DNA from: an uncultured Acidimicrobiales bacterium
GTDB lineage: Bacteria > Actinomycetota > Acidimicrobiia > Acidimicrobiales > SZUA-35
NCBI GenBank assembly: GCA_938029215.1
Contig: CALHFG010000015.1
Coordinates: 78,393 to 126,125 of the forward strand
Reading direction: 5' to 3'
Length of the DNA stretch: 47,733 nt
Shown here piece by piece: positions 16,217 through 22,945 of the stretch. Numbering within the stretch: the stretch's first letter is position 1; every line of letters starts with the position of its first letter. Made by a program: the position numbers and the translations under genes. The notes under the pieces were generated by a model that made no database searches, was not told the DNA's origin, and saw only the letters and a program-made list of their open reading frames with translations.

Positions 16217-16888
16217 ATGACCGATCAGCGGATAACGCCGTACGACTATGCCTCGTCCGACGACACCCCGGTTGATGATTCAGTTCTCGATCTCACCGAC
16301 GACGGACCCGAGATCGATCTGACCACCGGAGCGAGCGACCAGTACGCCGTTCCCGAGCTGGAAGCGCTCATCGACGAAGCGATCGGGATGGTGGCCGCCG
16401 GTCGCCCACTCCCGATGTCTTCCACCGTGAAGGTGAACAAGCACGAACTCATGGAAGTTCTTGAAGAGATCCGCGAGGCTCTGCCAGAAGAACTGCGGCG
16501 CGCTCGTTGGCTGCTCAAAGAGAAGGAAGAGTTCCTGGCTCAGGCCCGGCAGGAGCGCCAAGAAATCATCGACCAGGGCAGAGCGCAAGTGTCCCGGATG
16601 ATCGAGCGGCAAGAAATCACCCGCGCCGCTGAAGCTCGTGCTCGTCAGATCGTGGCCGAAGCTCGGGCTGATGCTCGAACCCTTCAGCGTCGGGTTGAAG
16701 ACTACTGCGACCACAAACTGGCCAGCTTCGAGGCAGTACTGGAGCGCACGTCCCGGACTCTGCAACAGGGTCGGGAGAAGTTGCTCGGAACCGCGGCGAT
16801 CGAAGGCGACGTCGCCCAGGGTTCCCCGGGACCACAGACCTCGGCCCAGAGCGCGCAGGGCACCCAGCCTCCGCCTCCGCCCGCATAG
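16217..16888 (+). CDS. DivIVA/SepIVA-like coiled-coil protein
   Basis: The protein has 223 residues. An acidic N-terminus of about 45 residues is followed by VPELEALIDEAIGMVAAGRPLPMS, then LEEIREALPEELRRAR. Long charged helices to about residue 190 are rich in Ala, Arg, Glu and Gln. The tail is Pro/Gln-rich. The same gene position (before DUF177-rpmF-rnc) is held in mycobacteria by SepIVA, a DivIVA-related cell-division and envelope factor, so a role in growth or septation is inferred. AGGAG lies about 12 bases before the ATG. Confidence 0.75.
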   Translation: MTDQRITPYDYASSDDTPVDDSVLDLTDDGPEIDLTTGASDQYAVPELEALIDEAIGMVAAGRPLPMSSTVKVNKHELMEVLEEIREALPEELRRARWLLKEKEEFLAQARQERQEIIDQGRAQVSRMIERQEITRAAEARARQIVAEARADARTLQRRVEDYCDHKLASFEAVLERTSRTLQQGREKLLGTAAIEGDVAQGSPGPQTSAQSAQGTQPPPPPA

Positions 16889-16893
16889 CCTCG

Positions 16894-17418
16894 TTGGTTG
16901 CTGCAAGAGCTCACAGAGTCCACGTCGGAGCGCTGCGACAACGGCTCGGTCAACGGATGACCGTCGAGGTCGAGCAGTCCCTGCCCGATCTCGAAGTGAT
17001 TGCCACGCGCAGCACCGATGTGCCCGTCACGGGTGAACTCACAATCGAGAGCATCGAACGCGGTGTGTCTGTCACCGGATTCTTAACGGTGCACTGGGTG
17101 GGGGATTGTCGGCGCTGTCTCGAGTCGGTGCCAGGGATTGAGCGGCCCTTTGTCGACGAAATCTTTCAAATCGGAGCCGAGCCGGGCGGCGACCTTATTC
17201 CCTTCGATGGGGAGACGGTGGTCCTCGACCAGGTGATTCGTGATACGGCCCTGGCGTCGCTTCCGCTTTCCCCGCTATGCCGGCCAGATTGTGCGGGGCC
17301 GGATCCCGAGCGCTATCGGCCGGGCATTGGTGAGCGGGTAGGTGACCCAGATGCCCCGCCTGAGCCGCAGGGCGATCCGCGGTGGGCGGCTCTTTCTGAT
17401 TTGGACTTAACTGACTAA
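16894..17418 (+). CDS. DUF177 (YceD) family protein
   Basis: The protein has 174 residues. It contains GDCRRCLE (about 70-77) and PLCRPDCAGPDPE near the C-terminus, the two cysteine clusters typical of actinobacterial YceD proteins. The family is encoded directly upstream of rpmF in most bacteria and is tied to 23S rRNA and ribosome maturation. The TTG start at 16894 is kept because the RVHVGALRQRLG segment belongs to the fold; the ATG at 16957 would remove it. There are only five bases after the preceding stop, so it is in one operon. Confidence 0.88.
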   Translation: MVAARAHRVHVGALRQRLGQRMTVEVEQSLPDLEVIATRSTDVPVTGELTIESIERGVSVTGFLTVHWVGDCRRCLESVPGIERPFVDEIFQIGAEPGGDLIPFDGETVVLDQVIRDTALASLPLSPLCRPDCAGPDPERYRPGIGERVGDPDAPPEPQGDPRWAALSDLDLTD

Positions 17419-17453
17419 GCGTTTGCACGGTGTAAGTCGACGGTTATGCCCGC

Positions 17454-17459
17454 TACAAT
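17454..17459 (+). promoter_or_regulatory. Candidate -10 box of rpmF
   Basis: TACAAT lies 28 bases before the rpmF ATG, so a short leader containing the GAGG at about 17476-17479 would be made. No good -35 is visible at the normal distance. Read-through from DUF177 is also likely. Confidence 0.35.
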
Positions 17460-17487
17460 TGCCGGTCGATCTATTGAGGTTTGAGCA

Positions 17488-17664
17488 ATGGCTGTTCCAA
17501 AGAAGAAGACTTCCAAATCCAAGACCCGCAGCCGGCGTGCTTCGTCGTGGTCGCTGAAGGCAGCGCCCAAGAGCCGCTGCAACAACTGCAGCGCCATGAA
17601 GCTCCCTCACCGTGCCTGCCAGAGCTGTGGCTACTACAACGGCCGACAGGTCGTCGACGTCTAA
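17488..17664 (+). CDS. rpmF: 50S ribosomal protein L32
   Basis: The protein has 58 residues. It starts MAVPKKKTSKSKTRSRR, the L32 signature. It has four cysteines, C31, C34, C44 and C47, in two CxxC pairs, so this is the zinc-binding form. L32 belongs to the large ribosomal subunit. The gene follows DUF177 and precedes plsX, the near-universal arrangement that links ribosome and lipid synthesis. Confidence 0.97.
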   Translation: MAVPKKKTSKSKTRSRRASSWSLKAAPKSRCNNCSAMKLPHRACQSCGYYNGRQVVDV

Positions 17665-17688
17665 GAACCCTTCGGGCCCCGGACTGAA

Positions 17689-18708
17689 GTGAGCACGCCG
17701 CTACCTGTAGCCGTCGACGCCATGGGTGGCGACGCTGCCCCTAGATGTGTCGTCGAGGGCGCTCTGCTCGCGGCAGAGCGCGATCAGGTCTCGTCGATGT
17801 TGGTGGGCGATGAGGCAAAGATCGCCGAGATCGATCCCCACCTTTCATCTCACCCGCTGATCACCATCCGACATGCGTCCGAGGTGGTCGAAATGGGAGC
17901 CGAACCGGCCAGCAGCGTCCGCCGAATGAAGGACAGCAGCATTGTTCGCGCGGCCGAGGCGGTTCGAGACGGCGAGGCCAGCGCCCTGCTGTCCGCCGGG
18001 AACACCGGCGCAGCCATGGCGGCCAGCCTCCTCAGAATCGGGCGGATTAAGGGCGTTTCTCGCCCCGCAATCGCGGTTCCGTTCCCTGTTCTTGGGTCCA
18101 CTCGGTGCTCGCTGCTGGACTGTGGAGCCAATCCGGACGCAACTCCGGAAATGCTGGTGCAGTTTGCTCAGCTGGGCACCGTGTATGCCCGATCGCGGTT
18201 CGGCATCGAGTCGCCGCGGGTGGCAATCTTGACCATTGGCGAAGAGGCCGGCAAAGGGAACGCCCTGGTCAAGGACGCCCTGAACTTGTTCGAAAACTCC
18301 GACTGGGCCGAGTCGTGTGGCGCCAACTTCGTGGGGAATCTCGAAGGAAACGACCTGATGGCAGGTAAGGCCGACGTCATGATCACCGACGGGTTTACCG
18401 GGAACGTCGTGTTGAAGTCGCTCGAAGGCGGCGTGCGGATTGCGCTCGACGCCATTCGAGACGCGCTCGGTTCCACCCCTGCCGCCGCCGAGACCGCGCC
18501 GGTGCTCGACCCCATTCTGAACCCCCTCTTCGAGATCCTTGATCCGAACCTCATCGGTGCCGCAATGCTCTGTGGGACCAAAGGGGTCTCGGTTATCTCA
18601 CACGGTTCTTCCAGCTCGGACACCTTGGCCAATGCCATTCGGACCACCACCGAGATGGCTGCGTCCTCGATCGTCGATGATTTCCGGGCGGTTTTCGCTC
18701 CGAAGTAG
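17689..18708 (+). CDS. plsX: Phosphate acyltransferase PlsX
   Basis: The protein has 339 residues. AVDAMGGDAAP is the family's N-terminal signature. SAGNTGAAMA, LDCGANPD, MITDGFTGNVVLKS and GAAMLCGTKG are further conserved blocks. PlsX converts acyl-ACP to acyl-phosphate, the donor for glycerol 3-phosphate acylation, as a peripheral membrane enzyme. The GTG start lies 24 bases after rpmF. The usual next gene, acpP, is displaced here by a sensor kinase. Confidence 0.97.
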   Translation: MSTPLPVAVDAMGGDAAPRCVVEGALLAAERDQVSSMLVGDEAKIAEIDPHLSSHPLITIRHASEVVEMGAEPASSVRRMKDSSIVRAAEAVRDGEASALLSAGNTGAAMAASLLRIGRIKGVSRPAIAVPFPVLGSTRCSLLDCGANPDATPEMLVQFAQLGTVYARSRFGIESPRVAILTIGEEAGKGNALVKDALNLFENSDWAESCGANFVGNLEGNDLMAGKADVMITDGFTGNVVLKSLEGGVRIALDAIRDALGSTPAAAETAPVLDPILNPLFEILDPNLIGAAMLCGTKGVSVISHGSSSSDTLANAIRTTTEMAASSIVDDFRAVFAPK

Positions 18709-18755
18709 CGCGCACAAGTGCTCAGCGAGCGCACATTCGGGCCGAAAGAAGTCTG

Positions 18756-20900
18756 ATGTCGCGTTCATTGCCGATTCGGCGAAAAGTGGTTCTTGCCTTC
18801 ACGCTGCCCGTTCTGGCCCTCGGCTTTGTCGCGGGTCAGGGAACGTTGGCGGCGTCGTCGGAGGCCCAGGAAGCTGAACTGGTCGTTCAAGCGTCCAGCC
18901 AGGTTCGCTCGCTGCAGATGACCTCGGTTGCCATCGGTGGCGAACGGATGGCCCACGCCGTCGCTGATGCTAGGTCCGGCGAGTCTGAAGAATTGGTCGC
19001 AGATGCGGTTGCGGTGACCGACGATGCTATGGCTGACGTCGCAGGATTCGAGGACAGCGTTCTGCTCGATCGGGTATGGACGGCCTTGTCGGCAGCCCGT
19101 TCGACACCCGTGGGCCGCTACGACAACTTCGGTCGAGCCTCGGCACTGCTCCTGGAGCGGGCCGAACAGCTTGCGGTGCCAACCGAGTCGGGCACAACAC
19201 AGCGCTCGCTGGCGTCGCTGCAAACGATGCATCGGTTCGTAGAAGCCGAAGATGCCGCATGGGTCGCCTTCGTCAATCGGACCTCGGAGGACCTTCGCTC
19301 AAGCTCGACGGTGCTGGAGGCCTTCGCGGTGAGCGCTACGTTGCGGTCCGACCTTGTGGCTGCCGGACGTGCCCACGCAGGAGGACCCATCCAGAGTGCG
19401 GTGACCAACACTGCAGTTATGGCCGACCTACGGGCCCGAGCGATTGAAGATGTGCTCAACCCCGAACAGATGATCGTGACCGATGAGGCTGCGATCCTGA
19501 GCAATCGGGACGCTCGCCTCCGTTGGCTCGCTGCGATCGACCAGCACGCGATCAACACGCGAGCCGAACTCGACGCAGCTGTTGCCGAGGCCTTGGATCG
19601 GCGGAACGTCTATGGCCTATTTGGACTCTTCGGACTGCTGGTGCTCGGGGCAACCGCCGTGGCCCTGTACCAATCGATCTCGACCCCGATCGCCGCAGCG
19701 GCGGCCGAGGCCAACAAGCTGATCTCGGAGCGACTGCCGACGATGGCGAGCTCGTTTGGATCGATCAAGCAAACGAGACCTCGCCCACTTCGGGCCGAGT
19801 CCGATGATGAAGTTGGACAGCTCGTCGGCGCGATTAACACGATCCAGGCCCGCTTCTTCGACCTGGCCGAGCGGGAGTCGACCGCGCGCCGCCAGATGTC
19901 GGGACGAACCGTCACGATCGCGAACCGAAATGCAGCCCTCCTGCATGAGCTCGTGCGTAACGTCTCGGCGTGGCGCAACGCCGACACGTCCCCCGAGGTT
20001 CGCCAACGACTGTTCGGCATCGACCACATCGCGACACGGATGCAACGAAACATCGAGGCCGGGCTGGTGCTTGGTGGCGGGAGAAGCGAGCGTCGCTGGA
20101 CCAAGCCCATCAGCGCGGTCAATACGGCCCGGCTTGCCCTGGGCGAGGTGGTTGGCTTTGAACGGGTCGATGTCAGTCCAATGGAAGAGGTTCGGCTTCA
20201 TGGGTTGGTGGCCCCCGACGTTGCCCATGTGCTCGCTGAACTGATAGAGAACGGCCTGGCGGCGAGTGCGGGGATGGATCCCGCGCGGTCCAGGGTTTCG
20301 GTCGAGGGCGAGTGGGTTTCGGCCGGATGGGCGTTCCTGGTGCACGATCTGGGAACCGGCCTTGACGGGGCCGAACGAGAGCGCATCAACCGAGCGTTGC
20401 ATACCCCCGGTCTCGCCGAGTCTCCGTCGACTCAGAATCTGGGTTTCCTTCTCGTCGGGAAGACGGCTGCGCGTTTCGGTATCGACATTCGCCTAATCGA
20501 ACGTCCCGCAGGTGGCACAACGGCACGAATCGTCCTGCCCGTCGATCTGATCGACCCCGAGACGGTGCCGGCTGACCGCAAGCGCATCGATGCCGGACGC
20601 GGCGCGCACATGAACGCCGATTCGAGCGATGGGCTCGCCCCCGCTCCCGAGGCGCAGCAACATGCCGCTGACGCCTATTTCACAGAACCGGAGACACCGG
20701 CCAGGAAACGAGGTCTCCTCCGACGTCGAGGTGACTCAGAATCTGCCGATGAGGCCGGCAAACCGATGGTCGCCCCTCCGGTGAACCCGGTGGGCACACT
20801 GAATGATCCTGACCGGGAGCTGAGGAAGCTCTTAGGAACAGCCAGCCCGGCCCAGACGGTTTCAACGCTCGACACAGAAAACCTGGTCACAGAGAGCTGA
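18756..20900 (+). CDS. Conservon (CvnA)-type sensor histidine kinase, orphan
   Basis: The protein has 714 residues. TM1 (about 11-30) and TM2 (about 286-306) bracket a mostly helical extracytoplasmic domain resembling nitrate/nitrite-sensing kinases. A HAMP-like linker follows. The phosphoacceptor region has LFGIDHIATRMQRN (H424 likely), the pattern of Streptomyces CvnA kinases. The ATPase domain has ELIENGLAAS (N-box, about 495-504) and HDLGTGL. The last 120 residues are low-complexity. The usual partners (roadblock/LC7 protein, DUF742, small GTPase) and any adjacent response regulator are absent. The gene sits between plsX and acpP. Confidence 0.82.
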   Translation: MSRSLPIRRKVVLAFTLPVLALGFVAGQGTLAASSEAQEAELVVQASSQVRSLQMTSVAIGGERMAHAVADARSGESEELVADAVAVTDDAMADVAGFEDSVLLDRVWTALSAARSTPVGRYDNFGRASALLLERAEQLAVPTESGTTQRSLASLQTMHRFVEAEDAAWVAFVNRTSEDLRSSSTVLEAFAVSATLRSDLVAAGRAHAGGPIQSAVTNTAVMADLRARAIEDVLNPEQMIVTDEAAILSNRDARLRWLAAIDQHAINTRAELDAAVAEALDRRNVYGLFGLFGLLVLGATAVALYQSISTPIAAAAAEANKLISERLPTMASSFGSIKQTRPRPLRAESDDEVGQLVGAINTIQARFFDLAERESTARRQMSGRTVTIANRNAALLHELVRNVSAWRNADTSPEVRQRLFGIDHIATRMQRNIEAGLVLGGGRSERRWTKPISAVNTARLALGEVVGFERVDVSPMEEVRLHGLVAPDVAHVLAELIENGLAASAGMDPARSRVSVEGEWVSAGWAFLVHDLGTGLDGAERERINRALHTPGLAESPSTQNLGFLLVGKTAARFGIDIRLIERPAGGTTARIVLPVDLIDPETVPADRKRIDAGRGAHMNADSSDGLAPAPEAQQHAADAYFTEPETPARKRGLLRRRGDSESADEAGKPMVAPPVNPVGTLNDPDRELRKLLGTASPAQTVSTLDTENLVTES

Positions 20901-20947
20901 GGGCATCGCCCCTACCACTCCAGCGTGTAGCAGTCAAGAAGTTTCGG

Positions 20948-20956
20948 TGCTATAAT
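20948..20956 (+). promoter_or_regulatory. Extended -10 promoter of acpP
   Basis: TGC-TATAAT is a perfect extended -10 element (TGn plus consensus hexamer). A start about seven bases later gives a leader of roughly 16 bases that holds the strong GGAGGTGA ribosome-binding site before the ATG at 20979. It separates acpP-rnc expression from the upstream kinase. Confidence 0.75.
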
Positions 20957-20978
20957 CCTGCGCGCTCGGAGGTGAGCG

Positions 20979-21278
20979 ATGCCAGCAGAAACGCACATGA
21001 ATTCGGCGCCAATGACGCGAGACGACGCGGTTGCACTCGTACGCGATCGTCTAGCCGACATTCTCGAAATTGAACCCGACCAAATCAACGAGGGAGACTC
21101 CTTCGCCGACGATTTGGAAGCTGATTCGCTCGCTCTGATCGAGCTCGTCGAGGCGATCGAAGAAGAGCTTTCTGACCGAACCGTTGGATTCCGGATCGAA
21201 GACGAGGACCTCCAGGACTTGCGACTCGTTCGTGACGCCGTGGATTACATTCACAGTCGGGTGGGAGAGGGATCCTGA
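20979..21278 (+). CDS. acpP: Acyl carrier protein
   Basis: The protein has 99 residues, about 20 longer than E. coli ACP because of an N-terminal extension before the first helix. The phosphopantetheine serine is S50 in EADSLALIELV. The sequence is strongly acidic, as usual. It carries acyl chains for fatty-acid synthesis and feeds PlsX. GGAGGTGA precedes the ATG. Its TGA overlaps a possible CTG start of rnc. Confidence 0.95.
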   Translation: MPAETHMNSAPMTRDDAVALVRDRLADILEIEPDQINEGDSFADDLEADSLALIELVEAIEEELSDRTVGFRIEDEDLQDLRLVRDAVDYIHSRVGEGS

Positions 21279-21973
21279 GCGACGGCCACCAACAACTCGC
21301 ACAACATTTGAACTACCAGTTTCAGGACTGGTCCCTTGTCGAGTTAGCCGTTACCCACCGGAGCTACATCGCAGAGCACCCGGGCTCAGAATCGAACGAA
21401 CGGCTTGAGTTCCTAGGCGATTCGGTCGTCGGACTCGCGGTCACCGATCACACCTATGAGGCCTATCCCGATCTCCCCGAGGGAGAACTTGCCAAGCTGC
21501 GGGCCTCGGTCGTAAACACCACGAGCTTGGCCAACATTGCACGAGGAATCGGGCTCGGCGAACTCTTGCGCCTCGGCAAGGGCGAGGCATCTTCGGGAGG
21601 CAGGGAAAAGGAATCCATCCTCGCCGACTGTTTCGAGGCCGTCATCGGTGCGGTGTTCGTCGACGGTGAATGGGATGCGGCTCGAACCTGTGCCCTTGCG
21701 TTGCTCGGCCCCACAATCTTGGAGAGTTCGGTTCGCCCCGGCGGCGAAGACTTCAAGACTCGACTCCAAGAACTCACCTCTCAGCTCGATCTTCCGGGAC
21801 CCACCTACCGATTGGTGGCGTCGGGACCCGATCATGATCGTCGATTCGAAGCTGTGGCCCTGGTTGCCAAGGAAGAATGCGGAACCGGTGCTGGCACGTC
21901 CAAAAAGCGCGCCGAGCAAGCCGCCGCCGAAGCGGCCTGGAACCTTCTCAGCGAACGCCGACCCACAACATGA
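21275..21973 (+). CDS. rnc: Ribonuclease III
   Basis: About 232 residues from CTG 21275, or 221 from TTG 21308. NERLEFLGDSV is the catalytic signature, and DCFEAVIGAVF carries the second acidic cluster. A dsRNA-binding domain follows (DFKTRLQELTSQ, then TSKKRAEQAAAEAAWNLL). It cuts double-stranded RNA in rRNA maturation. The CTG start is preferred because it adds LAQHL, part of the first helix, overlaps the acpP stop as CTGA and has GGGAGAGG just upstream. The TTG has no ribosome-binding site, and no ATG or GTG is in frame. Confidence 0.93.
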   Translation: MSDGHQQLAQHLNYQFQDWSLVELAVTHRSYIAEHPGSESNERLEFLGDSVVGLAVTDHTYEAYPDLPEGELAKLRASVVNTTSLANIARGIGLGELLRLGKGEASSGGREKESILADCFEAVIGAVFVDGEWDAARTCALALLGPTILESSVRPGGEDFKTRLQELTSQLDLPGPTYRLVASGPDHDRRFEAVALVAKEECGTGAGTSKKRAEQAAAEAAWNLLSERRPTT

Positions 21974-21982
21974 GGAAACCTA

Positions 21983-22816
21983 ATGGTTGAGCCCGAACTG
22001 CCCGAACTTGAGATCATCCGACGTGATCTCGAACGCGACACGGCGGGGCGCAAGGTGAAGTCGGTCGAGGTCAAGGGACTCAAGTCAACCCCTGGCCACA
22101 AAACGAAGAAGAGCCTCACCGAGCTTCTCGAAGGCGCCAAGTTCGTCGAAACCACTCGCGTGGGAATGACGATCGTGACCACGCTCAACAACGAGCACAC
22201 CCTGCTGATGCAGCCCGGGCCCGAAACCGTGATTAGCCGGTGCCCGAGCCGCACCGAAGTAGAGCCCAACACCCAGGTCATCATCACCTTCACCCAGGGC
22301 GGCGACCTCCGCTTCGTCGATAAGGGTGGGTCTGGTGAACTGGCTGTTGTTCCGACCGAAGAGGCCGATCAGCACATCAAGCGCGGCCGGGGGCTCGACC
22401 TCTTGGCCGAGCCTGTGCCGTGGAACATTTTCGGGCGGTTCGTATTGAACAGCAGCCAGCCGTTGAAGTTGTTCTTGGTAGACCCCGACAACTTTGTCGG
22501 TATCGGCGACCTCTACAGCGACGAGATCCTGTTCGATGCCGGACTCATGTATGACCGGCCAGCGAGCGCTCTTTCCACCCAAGAGCTGCGCCGTCTGAAT
22601 CGTTCGATCACTACGATCCTGCACGACGCCATCAAATATCGCGGCACGACACTTGAGAGCCGGCCCTTCGTCGACATTGAAGGCAACCCCGGTAACTACG
22701 CCGAACATGTTGCGGTGTATGCCAAAGAGGGCGAACTCAGCCCGCGATCACGGACACCGATTTTGAAGGCCAAGTTCAAAGGGCATGTGGTCTACTACTG
22801 CAGCACACAGGTCTAA
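21983..22816 (+). CDS. Fpg/Nei-family protein lacking catalytic residues (mutM position)
   Basis: The protein has 277 residues, in the place normally held by mutM. The fold is clear: PELPELE, then the helix-two-turn-helix region with VGIGDLYSDEILFDAG, then GTTL and YYC near the end. The catalytic N-terminal proline is displaced to position 4 by Met-Val-Glu. The catalytic lysine block (RRGKYLL) reads RVGMTIV, and the PRRFG block reads KGGSG. The GIGNIY Asn is Asp. Three of the four zinc-finger cysteines and the finger arginine are gone. The ATG has GAGGAA upstream, so the start is firm. It probably binds DNA without glycosylase activity. Confidence 0.88.
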   Translation: MVEPELPELEIIRRDLERDTAGRKVKSVEVKGLKSTPGHKTKKSLTELLEGAKFVETTRVGMTIVTTLNNEHTLLMQPGPETVISRCPSRTEVEPNTQVIITFTQGGDLRFVDKGGSGELAVVPTEEADQHIKRGRGLDLLAEPVPWNIFGRFVLNSSQPLKLFLVDPDNFVGIGDLYSDEILFDAGLMYDRPASALSTQELRRLNRSITTILHDAIKYRGTTLESRPFVDIEGNPGNYAEHVAVYAKEGELSPRSRTPILKAKFKGHVVYYCSTQV

Positions 22817-22884
22817 AAAAACCCGCCAGAGATCGAGCGAACGCTCGCCTTGAACCGGGGGAGTGTGGTGCTCTGTGGTGACGT

Positions 22885-22903
22885 TTCACTCACTATGAGT
22901 GAA
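22885..22903. promoter_or_regulatory. Perfect 8+8 inverted repeat upstream of smc
   Basis: TTCACTCA-CTA-TGAGTGAA has two perfect 8-base arms around three bases and ends 42 bases before the smc ATG. A smaller hairpin (CGAGC/GCTCG at 22834-22847) lies closer to the preceding gene and may end its transcript. The repeat is a good operator candidate. Confidence 0.45.
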
Positions 22904-22945
22904 CAGCGAACGCAGGTCGAATTACAACGCTAGGATTTGGCCCGT

